From: Conchocele bisecta
Taxonomy: Eukaryota; Mollusca; Bivalvia; Lucinida; Thyasiridae
DNA: 64,000 nt
Direction of reading: 5' to 3'
NCBI GenBank assembly: GCA_029237695.1
Contig: CM055279.1
Location: 63,151,586-63,215,585 of the forward strand
The number at the start of each line of letters is the position of its first letter. The stretch's first letter is position 1. The translations under genes were made by a program, and so were the position numbers. Below are positions 30,410 to 40,352 of the stretch, one piece after another. The notes under the pieces were generated by a model. That model was given only the letters and a program-made list of their open reading frames with translations. It was not told where the DNA came from and made no database searches.

Positions 30410-31723
30410 ATGAACGACCGTGGTGATGCAATAGAGGTGAAGAAAGAGGTAGATAAGCAACCGGATTGTAGTGTCAGTGACATTACAGATGGCCTAAGTC
30501 GTCTACTGATCGCTGATTCTACCCCTGGAAACGTGGAACCAGAAGTTTCCGGAGATGCGATTATGATTAATCAGCTACGATCATCCTCTATGGTCAAAGT
30601 GCCGGTCAAGATCGAAGAGATCGAATTAGATGCCGTGGTAGACACCGCGGCGCAAGTAACGATTATATCCGACAAGGTATACAACCGGTTCCAAGAGAAA
30701 CCTGCGATAATCAAGAAAGTGTCATTGCAAACCGCAGGCAGGCACATGAAATTATCAGGTGTCATTATTGGTCCAATAAAATTGAAACTTGGCAAAGTAC
30801 AATATGATGTAGAGATTTATGTTGCACCCATAGAGGATGACATGCTCCTTGGAATGTATTTCATATGTCAAAACCGGATCAGCATACATTTTGCAAGAGC
30901 TGAGTTGCAATTAGAAGGTGAGACAATTAAGATGGACATCGTAGGCTCATCTAGGACAAAGGTTTCAAATGTGGTAGTCTGTTCTAAGACGGTTGTACCA
31001 CCTAATACAGTCAAGATGGTCCAATGTTCTACATACTCCAAGATGTCTCAATTTATGGTAGAACCGATTCACAACGCACCGGCACTGATTGCTCGAACAG
31101 TTCATGCAGACGCGCACTTGAAGGTGTGTGTAGTTAACACCACGGAGCACAATGTTGTGCTTAAACGGAAACAGGTGGTGGGGAAAGCTTATGAAATCAC
31201 TGGTCTGGTGCCGGGAGATGAAGATTGCACTGAGGCCGGGGTCTATAAAGTCAAAACTGAAGAACAACGGTTCGACACGCAAGTTCCCGATCATTCAGTT
31301 GAGCTTGAAGAGCGAGCCGGTGTCTATAAAGTAAAACCTGACGAACAACGGTTCGACACGCAAGTTCCTGATCATTCAGTTGAACTTGAGGAGCGAGCCG
31401 GTATCTATAAAGTAAAACATGATGAACAAAGGTCCGAAAAGCAAGTTCCTGATCATTTAGTCGAGCTTGTAGAACGGGCAAAGCAAAATCTAGAAGCAGT
31501 GGAACATGATCAACTGACTAGTTTGCTTATAGAATATCAGGATGTGTTTTCTATAGACGACTTTGATCTAGGAAATGTCCCGGCATTGGAGCACCAAATA
31601 GAAACCGGTGATGCTAGACCCATTAAGCAAAGAATGCGACGGACACCGTGCTGCTTCACAGACGAAGAAAGTGCTAACCTGGAACGTATGCTGAAAGCCA
31701 AGGTGATTCAACCGTCTACATAG
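30410..31723 (+). pseudogene. Retroelement protease and start of RT
   Basis: 437 open codons. The protease active site is at about residues 78-84 (DTAAQVT, with Ala in place of the usual Gly), followed by the LLGMYFI flap-end motif. Residues about 276-356 hold three tandem 27-aa repeats (AGVYKVK, EQRFDTQVPDHSVELEER), encoded by 81-bp units at 31235-31477. Then comes the pre-RT YQDVFS and ARPIKQRMRRTPCCF segment. The frame ends at TAG 31721-31723, just before the conserved [14 protein letters not shown], so this is a broken polyprotein. Confidence 0.82.
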
Positions 31724-32097
31724 GAATGGGCCGCATCTCCTGTATTGGTAAAGAAACGTGACGGATCAGTAAGATGGTGCGTGGACTACCGTGGCCTAAA
31801 CAATGTCACCACAAAAGACACGTGTTTCCACTGCCGTTGATTGAATAATGCATAGATACACTTGCTGGAAATTCCTTGAACACAAAATTAGATGCCAATT
31901 CCGCTTACTGGCAAGTCCGGATAAAGAAATCTGACAGAAAGAAGACCGCATTCCTGACCAAATATGGACTTTTTGAGTTCATTCGCATGCGATTTGGCTT
32001 GTGCAACGCCCCAGCAACGTACTGTAGAGTAATGAACTTAGTCTTGAGGGGCTTGAATTGGAAGATTCTACTTGCATTTTTCTCGATGACATATTGA
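31724..32097 (+). pseudogene. Retroelement RT palm, frameshifted
   Basis: After the TAG the same frame continues with [20 protein letters not shown] and [13 protein letters not shown], then is disturbed at about 31830-31880. An open stretch from 31876 reads LDANSAYWQVRI, KKTAFLTKYGLFEFIRMRFG and LCNAPATYCRVMN, which are RT motifs. The first catalytic Asp is the D of LDANSAYWQV. It leaves frame near 32060. Confidence 0.8.
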
Positions 32098-32741
32098 TCT
32101 TGGGAATAACTTTCCGAGACCATCTGAACAATCTCATAGAAGTTTTCAAAAGATTCAGAGAATTTGGTCTAATGTTGAAGCCAAAGAAGTGCGAGTTGTT
32201 CCAGGAACAAGTGGTATTTCTAGGTAGGAAGATAGGTCCCAATGGTTTGGAACTCAGTGAGGAACACATAGAGGCCGTGAGAGAGTGGCCAAGACCCAAG
32301 AGCACCAAGGAGGTGGAACAATTTCTGGGGCTAGTGAACTACCACAGGATGTTTCTTAAGGACTTGGCAAAACTGGCTGTCCCTCTGTACTCAATAACCG
32401 GGAAGAAGACATTTGAGTGGGGTGAGGAGCAGCAACAGGCGTATGAAGCCATTAATTTGACACTAACGGCCGCACCAATTTTGGCTCTACCGAACGGGGT
32501 TGATCCGTTCATTCTGGACACTGACGCCTCAGATTGTGCTATAGGAGCAGAGCTGATACAGGTACAGGGAGGTGTTGAGAGAGTGATAGCATTTGGGAGC
32601 TTGTCATTGGCAGCGGAGCAGAGGAGATACTGTACTACCAGGAATGAATTGCTAGCAGTGGTGCGATTTACGAGGCAGTACCTACATTACTTGCTGGAGA
32701 GACGGTTCAAAGTGAGAACGGACCACAACAGCTTGAGATAG
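32058..32741 (+). pseudogene. Retroelement RT catalytic loop and RNase H
   Basis: The frame opens with FLDDILILG, the catalytic x-x-DD box. The RT thumb (LKPKKCELFQEQVVFLG) and connection (FLGLVNYHRMF) follow. RNase H starts at about residue 148 with ILDTDASDCAIGAEL and continues through TTRNELLAVV and VRTDHNSLR, so the D-E-D catalytic residues are visible. A TAG at 32739 ends the frame right after NSLR, in front of the RNase H tail. Confidence 0.85.
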
Positions 32742-33178
32742 CTGTTAAATTTTAGAGCTCACATGGTCAGTTAGCTAGATGGATTGAGGAGCTGAGTCTG
32801 TACGACTTGGTCATTGAGCACCGTCCGGGGAAGCACTATGGTAATGCGGACGCATTATCACGAAAACCTGGAACTGCACTCGAATGCAACCATTACAAAC
32901 TGGGACTCGAATTGCAGGAATTGCCCTGCCATGGATGCAATTACTGTCAGAGGGCACACCGTAATTGGTCAGAGTTTGTAGCAGATGTGGATGATGTGGT
33001 GCCCCTTCCTCAACAGGTTGGCGAAGAAACGCAGTCTCTGGAGCAAGAAAATGTGTTGGCGGCATGCTCGATAGATGCAGATCAGATCACAACAGTCAGT
33101 CACACAGCAAGGGAAGGACATTCGAAGGAGACACCCGCTTACGAGTATCCGTCTACCGTGGATGGTCCGATTGACTAA
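32742..33178 (+). pseudogene. RNase H tail and linker to integrase
   Basis: After one or two stops the sequence continues with LARWIEELSLYDLVIEHRPG and NADALSRKP, the conserved end of RNase H in Ty3/gypsy elements. The rest (to 33178) is a linker with a Cys/His-containing patch (CHGCNYCQRAH) of unknown meaning and an acidic stretch. It ends at a TAA at 33176-33178. Confidence 0.75.
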
Positions 33179-33262
33179 TCGACAGTCCACCGACATGTCG
33201 ACATCCTATGGAAACGGGACCGTGGGGACATATATGGACCGGAGGAGCAGAAAGTTTGTATT

Positions 33263-33643
33263 GTGACAGATACTGCGAATCAGGAAGACAACATTGGAGT
33301 TGAGCAGAGGAATGATCCTGACCTAGACATCATCATTGCTTGGTTGCAACGTGGGACAGTTCCCGCCGAAGGAACGCTATTCATTTCTAGTCCAGCAGCT
33401 AAATATTATTGGCTAAATAAAGAAGTATTTACACTGGAGAGCGATATCCGAAAGAAGACCAAAGATGGGAGATATCTGCTGGTAGTACCAAAAAGCTTGC
33501 AGCAGCGTGTTATGCATGAACATCACGACCTGCCATCGGCAGGGCACCAAGGCATGGAAAGGACACGAGGACGAATCAAGGACAAATACTACTGGTTCGG
33601 CATGTCACAGATGGTCAATGGTTTTACAGAGATATTCTGTTCT
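33263..33643 (+). pseudogene. Integrase N-terminal zinc-binding region, truncated
   Basis: The frame has DPDLDIIIAWLQRG and YYWLNKEVF, then LLVVPKSLQQRVMHEHHDLP, SAGHQGMERTRGR and KYYWFGM, which is the H-H half of the HHCC domain. The downstream Cys pair and the DDE core are absent, because the sequence changes into a MITE at 33644. The MITE probably inserted here, and the 3' part of the element was lost. Confidence 0.82.
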
Positions 33644-34289
33644 CAGAGCTCCAGATAAGCTTTGTGTCTAAAGATTATTGTACCAACCTGATTTCAAATT
33701 AAATGCGTATTTTATTTTCACAAATGGATTACTGATTTTCTTCATTATTAAATAGGGCACAAATGATCAAAATATAAAACAAATTGAACCATTCCTTTAT
33801 CATGTTTATTTGAGTGTATTATTACTTAACCCTTTGAACCCGAAAGCCCGCTATATCGGTTTATGTAAACAGTGTAGATCCAGATGAGCCGGCTCGTAAC
33901 GAGCCGTCTCATCAGGATCTGCACTGTTTGAAAGTAATTTTCATATGTTTGAGAACAACAAATACCCCCTTTTTATAAATGGAATAGTCTGAAAATCATT
34001 TTGCCATGATCGTATTGGTTGCAAAATTAACATATCGCAGCCCATTCAGTTACTTAGGGGGGGAATGGTTAATATTCATTTAATAAACGTATACTGCACC
34101 ACAGTTGACTATTTACTTAGTTGAACTGCAGTTTGCTTTTTACATTTTCAACTTTATTACAGTATTCCACTACTCAATTTAAAAATCAAAGCGTATTTTC
34201 ACATTGCTGTGAGTATTCGTACCCCCACTGTTGATAATCAATGCGTATTCAGCTTGAATAAGCCAATACGCTCTTTATCTGGAGCTCTG
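33644..34289. mobile_element. hAT-like MITE, copy 1, inserted at the broken integrase
   Basis: TIRs CAGAGCTCCAGATAA and TTATCTGGAGCTCTG. A second copy, 38916-39251, shares both ends and the interior (AATGCGTATTTT, ACAAATGGATTA, AAATAGGG, CAACGCGTATTCAGC) and has near-matching 8-bp flanks. Length is inflated by a nested TTAA element (33826-34072). CAGAG ends and 8-bp targets point to hAT; this copy's own flanks do not show a clear duplication. Confidence 0.8.
33826..34072. mobile_element. Nested TTAA element with strong hairpin
   Basis: Bounded by TTAA on both sides, with CCCTTTGAACCC at left and GGGAATGG at right, inserted inside the hAT-like MITE (absent from copy 2 at 38916-39251). Positions 33867-33929 form a long hairpin: AAACAGTGTAGATCCAGATG and CATCAGGATCTGCACTGTTT-like arms closing on GGCTCGTAACGAGCC. 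Confidence 0.72.
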
Positions 34290-34564
34290 TTAAATCTTAC
34301 AGTTCCACAATACTAAAGCCAATAACGGAAATGAAATTGAAAACATTAATTTACAATGTATTCAGCTATTTCTGACAAATATTACAAAAACATCAATAAT
34401 GCGACACGGGCATCCAACGTTGTTGCAAGGGAGGTAATATTTGCCCGAGGACACTGGACTAAGTCGTCCCCTATTCGTTTCGCACACCAATCGGTATTTT
34501 CGTCATACGATGTTAGTTATGATCACTCCTGTGTTTTTATTACGTTAAAATAGAATATGACAAA

Positions 34565-35720
34565 CGTATGTAAATTATAGACCTATCTCTTTGATTAGCT
34601 GTTTAGGAAAAGTTTTGGAACGAGTTGTTTTCAAACATGTATATAACCACCTTGATATTAACAACCACCTTATTTATAAAAGTCAATCCGGATTCATCCC
34701 AGGCCATTCCACGGTATACCAACTAATAGATATATATAATCAGATATGCAAGGCAATCGATGAACTAAAACATACGTGTATTGTCTTTTGTGACATTTCT
34801 AAAGCATTTGATAGAGTATGGCACCTCGGACTTTTATTTAAGCTAAACCAAAATGGTGTAGAAGGTCCCCTTCATAACTGGTTCAGAAATTATTTATCAA
34901 ACAGATCACAAAAAGTTTCTATAGGCAGTTCTTGTTCTTCTGCTGGTGTTTTTTCCAAGGCTCGGTTCTTGGACCTCTTTGTTTCTTATATACGTTAATG
35001 ATATTGCTGACAAACTACTTAGTACAACCAGGCTATTTGCTGATGACTCATCCTTAGCTGTCTCGTCAAAAGACATGAACACCATAGCACGTAATATAAA
35101 CCATGATTTAAATGAATTAGCAGCATGGGCTCACCAGTGGCTTGTAACATTTGTGTACTTCCCTCATATATACCTGAACTATTTCCACAACTATTTGGTG
35201 AAAATAACACATACGGATTACGTAACATGAACAATTTTATCACATTAACAAGACGGACAGAACTGTATTCTAAATCGTTTATGCCGTCATCAGTAGCATC
35301 TTGGAATGAACTAAGTGAGGATATAAAAAATTCTACATCGACCGCCGTTTTTAAAACTAAACTAAAACAACTATTCAGACCTCCAATTGTTCCAGAATAT
35401 TTTCTTATCGGCGACAGAACATTATCCATTTACCACTACCGCATAAGAAACCAATGTAGTAATCTTAATGCTGATCTATATAGGAATCACTTGAGAGAAT
35501 CCCCTTTATGCCAATGTACATTCGAAGATGAAGATGCCGAGCATTTCCTTTTTAAATGCCAACTATTCCATCAGCAACGATTAAACTTTTTTTTGCAGCA
35601 ACCCGTCAGTACCATCCACTATCTGTTAAAACCCTATTATTCGGAAACGAGTCACTAAATGTGGAAGACAATACTCGCATATTTACAGAAGTGCAAACTT
35701 ACATTAAACTGACTCGACGA
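34565..35720 (+). pseudogene. Non-LTR retrotransposon (CR1/Jockey-like LINE) RT fragment
   Basis: Starts at NYRPISLISCLGKVLERVVF, the RT finger motif, so the endonuclease and RT N-terminus are missing (5' truncation). Then QSGFIPGHSTVYQL, the catalytic VFCDISKAFDRVWH, and HNWFRNYLSNRSQKV. A frameshift near 34950 moves to the frame with LLFLIYVNDIADKL and LFADDSSLAV (catalytic ADD). An internal deletion near 35140 jumps to the C-terminal part (SVASWNELSEDIKNSTS, CQCTFEDEDAEHFLFKC), which has the conserved LINE C-terminal Cys/His motif. Dead copy. Confidence 0.85.
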
Positions 35721-36474
35721 TTCATATAAACTGCATCCGTATATGTTTTGCGTTTTTACAAAACTACATTAAACAAGTAACGTCTATATAACAATTAACT
35801 ATTTACATAAATACTGCGTTCCTGCATGAATACAATTAGTATAAATGGTTACCTGGGCTCGTGCTCGTGGGCGTTCCGCGATGTGTTAGGTGCTCCGTGC
35901 TCGCATTTGGACTTTCTATCGGTCATGAGTGTGTGCGGTGAAGACATTTGGTGCAGCACATTGAACACTTATCCTGTTTTATTGTTTATTTTCGATTTAT
36001 TATGAGCACATTAATATGACTGTTTATGAAAAACATATTGTTTCAACACCTAGATTGATGTGCTCATGTGCACATCGATATATGTATATATATATATGTG
36101 TATATATGTGTGTGTATGTATGTGTATATATATGTTTGTATATATACTTGCTCTACAGAATATGTAAAACATCATAATTATTTACCTACCACTATTATAC
36201 CACTTTATATGTATGCAATAAGCAATTGGGACGGGCTGTAACTAATGTTGCTAACACTTGTAGCCCAACCCGTTTGCTCTTCTAAATTAACCTGTATTTA
36301 TTAACTGTAAAGTTACATTTTAGATTTAGAGCAATAACATATGTTTAAACTAAAACTTGTCCATAGGCGAATTTACCATAATTATTGGACACGCGTTACC
36401 ATAATACCACTGCTGTAAAGTCCTATGGCCCACGATATCAATATATGTTACACCTGATTTCTATCTTTTTCAGG
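35721..36474. other. No gene; TA-rich microsatellite
   Basis: Contains an imperfect (TATG/TA)n microsatellite at about 36076-36150, an inverted pair TGAGCACAT / ATGTGCTCA at 36003 and 36058, and a GACGGGCTGTAA / TTGTAGCCCAACCC dyad near 36231-36272. A good splice acceptor (pyrimidine-rich then CAG at 36472-36474) precedes the zinc-finger region. Confidence 0.45.
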
Positions 36475-36623
36475 TCACATACGAACAGCAGCACAACTAC
36501 CCGATGTGATGACCGCGTCTTATTATGGTACACGTTACGATAATTGTTTACTTCAGGATATAATCCAAAATGCAACCGCCTTTTGATAATTGAACCTCTC
36601 GGAAGTGATGTTGTGTAGTATGG

Positions 36624-36981
36624 ATCAAAACAGGAATCGACCACATAAATGCACCGCGTGTGACAAGACCTTCTTAAAATGAGGAGGAGGAGGAGCCACA
36701 TACTTGTAGTGTTTGTGACAAGACTTTCACACAGAGTGGCGTCCTCAAACGGCACATGCTTGTACATACGGGGGATAGTCCACATACATGCAGTGTTTGT
36801 GACAAGACATTCGCACGCAGTAACAACCTGAAACAACACATGGTCAAACACACAGGGGATTGTCCCTATATATGCACTGTTTGTGACGAGACATTCACAC
36901 AGAGTGGTGGCCTCAAACACCACATGCTTATACACATGGTGGATCGTCCCCCAGTTTTTGTGACAAGATATTCACAATTAG
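36624..36981 (+). pseudogene. Broken N-terminal fingers of C2H2 array
   Basis: Finger 1 (PHKCTACDKTF, from about 36645) ends in a stop within FLK-TGA at 36678-36680. Fingers 2-4 are open (HTCSVCDKTFTQSG, HTCSVCDKTFARSNNLKQH, YICTVCDETFTQSGGLKHH). A deletion of about 10 bp after the finger-4 linker (36952-36956) destroys the first Cys of finger 5, and one base is missing at the next linker (about 37019). Together these make this part unreadable as one frame. Sequencing or assembly error in a near-identical array is also possible. Confidence 0.65.
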
Positions 36982-37710
36982 TGGCAACCTCAAACGACAC
37001 ATGCTCATACATACGGGGGTCGTTTCCATAAATGTATTGTTTGTGAACAGACATTCACACAGCGTAGCAGCCTCAAACAGCACATGCTCATACATACGGG
37101 GGATCGTCCCCATACATGTAGTCTTTGTGACAAGACATTCACACAGCGTAGCAGCCTCAAACAGCACATGCTCATACATACGGGGGTTCGTCCCCATACA
37201 TGTAGTCTTTGTGACAGGACATTCACACGTAGTGGTAGCCTCAAACAGCACATGCTCATACATACCGGGGATCGTCCGCATACATGTAGTGTTTGTGACA
37301 AGACATTCACACGTAGTGGTGGCCTCAAACAGCACATGCTTATACATACGGGGGATCGTCCCCATACATGTAGTCTTTGTGACAAGACATTCACACGTAG
37401 TGGTAGCCTCAAAAACCACATGCTCATACATACGGGGGATCGTCCCCATACATGTAGTGTTTGTGACGACACATTCACACGTAGTGGTAGCCTCGAACGC
37501 CACATGCTCATACACACGGGGGATCGTCCCCATACATGTAGTCTTTGTGACAAGACATTCACACGTAGTGGCAGCCTCAAACAGCACATGCTCATACATA
37601 CAGGGTGTCGTCCCCATACATGTAGCGTTTGTGACAAGACATTCACACAGTGCAGTAGCCTCAAACTGCACATGCTGATACATTCGGGGGAACCATTACA
37701 TCCACAGTAG
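36982..37710 (+). CDS. C2H2 zinc-finger protein, fingers 6-13
   Basis: A single open frame from 36982 to a TAG at 37708-37710, with the first in-frame ATG at 37084. It holds finger 6 (CIVCEQTF...LKQHMLIH) and seven 28-residue C2H2 fingers of C-x2-C-x12-H-x3-H type, spaced exactly 84 bp (finger starts at about 37111, 37195, 37279, 37363, 37447, 37531, 37615). Linkers are HTGDRPHTC. The recognition helices are nearly uniform (RSGSLKQH, RSGGLKQH, QRSSLKQH, RSGSLERH, QCSSLKLH). The high identity of the repeats points to recent tandem expansion. C2H2 arrays bind DNA or RNA; no effector domain (KRAB, BTB, SCAN) is visible. The upstream fingers are broken, so this could be the tail of a longer gene, a pseudogene, or an exon following the acceptor at 36472-36474. 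Confidence 0.7.
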   Translation, partial: WQPQTTHAHTYGGRFHKCIVCEQTFTQRSSLKQHMLIHTGDRPHTCSLCDKTFTQRSSLKQHMLIHTGVRPHTCSLCDRTFTRSGSLKQHMLIHTGDRPHTCSVCDKTFTRSGGLKQHMLIHTGDRPHTCSLCDKTFTRSGSLKNHMLIHTGDRPHTCSVCDDTFTRSGSLERHMLIHTGDRPHTCSLCDKTFTRSGSLKQHMLIHTGCRPHTCSVCDKTFTQCSSLKLHMLIHSGEPLHPQ

Positions 37711-38053
37711 CTCGAGAGACTATAAGTTCATCCACAGCCCGAATAGTAGCTCGAGAGATCTCTAAACTTCGTAAGACTATGAAGTTCGCAAGTGCAGACT
37801 TTAGTTTTAAAATAACATTTACAATGACAGCCGCTAATGCAAAATATTTCGTAGATGTATTCACATGTAATGATGTGTGCATGCAGTTGCCAGATGGTAA
37901 CGTCAGTTAGCCACGTTGATTTGATATGAAAATTAATATAAATCTTCATCCGCAGCTCGGATAGTAGATTGAGAGGCCGTACGTGCATCCACAACGCGGA
38001 TCCGATCCATACATGTTTGTGTGAAGCCATGCAGACATTAGCTTGGGACACCA
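37711..38053. other. 3' flank of zinc-finger array; no gene seen
   Basis: Decayed repeats of GCTCGAGAG and CATCCACAGC follow the stop codon, resembling leftovers of the array's downstream sequence. Confidence 0.4.
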
Positions 38054-38293
38054 GGGGCCGTTTCACTAAACTTTCTACGACTAAAATATTCGTAAGTGCA
38101 AAATTATGATAGTCTGTAAATTTCACATTAACAATATTTTCTTGTAAACAATTGATGGATTTACATTTATTGAGCATAGGCTGCATATGCAGCCTATGCT
38201 CAATAAATGTATATCCATCAATTGAAATTTCCAGACGAATAAATTTGCACTTACGAACATTTTAGTCGTAGGAAGTTTAGTGAAACGGGCCCC
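38054..38293. mobile_element. GGGGCCCGTTTCACTAAAC MITE, best copy (B)
   Basis: GGGGCCGTTTCACTAAACTT at left, GTTTAGTGAAACGGGCCCC at right, with long inner TIRs (CGACTAAAATATTCGTAAGTGC and mirror; TGATAGTCTGTAAATTTC). The centre, 38163-38210, is a perfect 48-bp palindrome based on GGCTGCATATGCAGCC. Non-coding. Confidence 0.85.
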
Positions 38294-38915
38294 TTGTGTC
38301 CATCTTCAACCCTGATCGTTACAAGACATCCGCATACAGCAGCCGCCTTCATTATATTTATTATACTTCAATGTACTTTCTAGGCGTTGCATTGGTCAAT
38401 TATTATTTTTTTATTATTATTTATTTTTCAATTTTTTTTTTCATTTCTTTTTTATTTGGTTAATTATGTATCCTGATCATGTTGCCCAGTCTCGGCAAGA
38501 TTTGAATCTAAGTGTAATGACTTAACTGACGACATTAAGGTTATTTCGATGACTGTGCGGTTTCGCTGGTGGGCCCCGGCATATGCTAGTTGCCAATATT
38601 ATAGTCACTTTTTATCAATCGTGGGGCCATACAAATATACAAAATAAAAAATTAGTAACGATTTAGACGGAACTATTTTACGAGGTGAAGCGTAGTTCCT
38701 GCACTGACCAATATGAACTCGCGAGACGTGAATATGGAAAAATATTGACGTCTTGCGTTGCAGTGTCTTTCAATGGGAAACGAAAGTACGTAATCTAAAT
38801 AATAATGCGTGTTATTGAAATACATTATTTGTAGGACCCAAGACCTAATGCTTGCAGTGATTGACAGTAGAAAATATACGGACACACTGTGTGTGACAGA
38901 AAATACCAGGCCAAT
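38294..38915. other. No gene seen
   Basis: AT-rich, with a T-rich low-complexity stretch at about 38400-38460. No coding or RNA signal. Confidence 0.5.
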
Positions 38916-39251
38916 CAGAGCTCCAGATAATCATTGTGTCTAAAGCGTACTATACACCATGACTTCAAAATAATTGCGTATTTTTCTTTTACAAATGGAT
39001 TATTGATTTTTTTCATTACTAAATAGGGAACAAATATTAAAAAAATATAACAAATTTAAACATGCACTTATTTTGCAACTCAACTAAGTGAATGTTCAAC
39101 TTTATGACAGTATTTTGGCTACTCAGTTTGAAAACCAATGCATATTTTCACATTGCTGTGCGTATTTCGTACTCCCACCTTGATAATCAACGCGTATTCA
39201 GCTGAAATAATTGCATAACATACACCTATACGCACCTTATCTGGAGCTCTG
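38916..39251. mobile_element. hAT-like MITE, copy 2
   Basis: CAGAGCTCCAGATAAT at left and TTATCTGGAGCTCTG at right. The flanks AGGCCAAT and AGGCCAGA match at 6 of 8 positions, as expected for an aged 8-bp target duplication. The interior matches copy 1 at 33644-34289 minus the nested element. 336 bp, no coding capacity. Confidence 0.83.
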
Positions 39252-39395
39252 AGGCCAGACTCAAGTTTATCAGACAAGGCTAAGAAACACGTATGAATTC
39301 ATAGAATCCCGAGATCTTGTTATTTTCCTCAATATTAACATGTTTTGGCATTAGGTCGTAAATATCTAGCTTTATGATCTCATATCACGCCCCAC

Positions 39396-39727
39396 AGTAG
39401 GTGGCAGGTGGGAGCATGCGTTGGGTAATTTAATGATCGGGATTCATCCTTACCCGAATCCCGACCAGAGACGGGTTCGGCCCTCAGATACGTTTTTTTG
39501 CATTTTTGTATGTGATAGTTGGATTTGCTTTGGTGTGGTATGGACCTGGAACCAGGTCCGGTTATTCTAATTTCTGGATGGAATAATTATGTATTTATTT
39601 CGATGTAAATATTCCTTTGTGATTTCCCCCCACTGCAGCAGGTTGCATGTGGGATCGAACCAGTTGGCCAGGCTTTAAATGGCCTTAGCTGTTGATAGGC
39701 AGTTAAACACCATTAATCAAACAAACC
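39396..39727 (+). mobile_element. SINE-like dispersed repeat, copy 3
   Basis: Runs from AGTAGGTGGCAGGTGGGAGC through TTTAATGATCGGGATTCATCC, GGTGTGGTATGGACCTGG and TGTGGGATCGAACCAGTTGG to GTTGATAGGCAGTTAAACACC and ATTAATCAAACAAACC. The minus strand holds GGTTCGATCCCA, a B-box-like motif. Confidence 0.7.
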
Positions 39728-39919
39728 ACACATTATCCGTTTCACGCACCAGGCATTCCGACCGACAATGCCATCTTGGATGCATTACCTTTAAATTAGT
39801 AATTTATTGATCTTACAGTTTTTGACTTAGTGACCTTAGTGTCAGATTATAATTAATTACTACTAAATAGTATTGGCCACCTCTTCTTTGTCCATACAAA
39901 ATGAAGTCACTTCCGTTGC

Positions 39920-40310
39920 GTGGTGGGTGGCAGGTGGGAGTATGCGATGGGTAATTTAACTATCGGGGTTCATCCTTACCGGAATTCTGACTGGATACCT
40001 GGTTTGGCCTGCACATACGTCTTTGGCATTTTGTATGTGAAAGTTGAATCTCTACCCTTTTATGTCAGTTTTACGATTATTCGTAATCCTATTTTAGGGG
40101 AAGTGGCTTTGGTGTGGTATGCACCTGGCATCAGGTCGGGTTATTCTAATTTCTGGGCTGAATATATATTTTCTCTATGTCAATATTCCGTTCTGATTTT
40201 TGGATTTCCCCCAAAGCAGCAGGTTAAAATGGGATCGAACCAGTTTGCCCGTCTTTACATGACTTTAGCTGTTGATAGGCCGTTAAACACTAATAACCAA
40301 ACCAAACCGT
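39920..40310 (+). mobile_element. SINE-like dispersed repeat, copy 4
   Basis: Same family and orientation as copy 3: GTGGTGGGTGGCAGGTGGG, then ACTATCGGGGTTCATCCTTA, TTTTACGATTATTCGTAA, GGGATCGAACCAGTTTGCCC and GTTGATAGGCCGTTAAACAC. A 33-bp A/C-rich tail unit (TAATAACCAAACCAAACCGT) is duplicated at 40290-40352. The long plus frame across it is shared in part with copy 1 but is disrupted in the others. Confidence 0.72.
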
Positions 40311-40352
40311 TGTGTGTTGATAATAACCAAACCAAACCGTTGCGTGTTGATA

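Larger units (their letters stand above)
28391..33643 (+). mobile_element. Degraded Ty3/gypsy-like retroelement
   Basis: The coding order HhH ORF, coiled coil, gag, CCHC knuckle, protease, RT, RNase H, integrase N-terminal domain is that of Ty3/gypsy elements. RNase H before integrase and the DTAA protease site support this. The reading frame is interrupted by several stop codons and frameshifts (for example 28574, 28907, 31721, around 31850 and 32060, and 32739), so the copy is inactive. It stops in the integrase zinc-binding domain at the hAT-like MITE starting at 33644. No 3' LTR was found. Confidence 0.85.

Noticed and set aside
30118..30483. Minus-strand frame opposite the retroelement
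   Set aside because: Shadow of the gag/protease coding strand; no domain.
36438..37683. Long minus-strand frames (up to 251 residues) and 225-residue second plus frame in the zinc-finger region
   Set aside because: The 84-bp period, a multiple of three, keeps several frames open at once. Only the C2H2 frame has domain logic.
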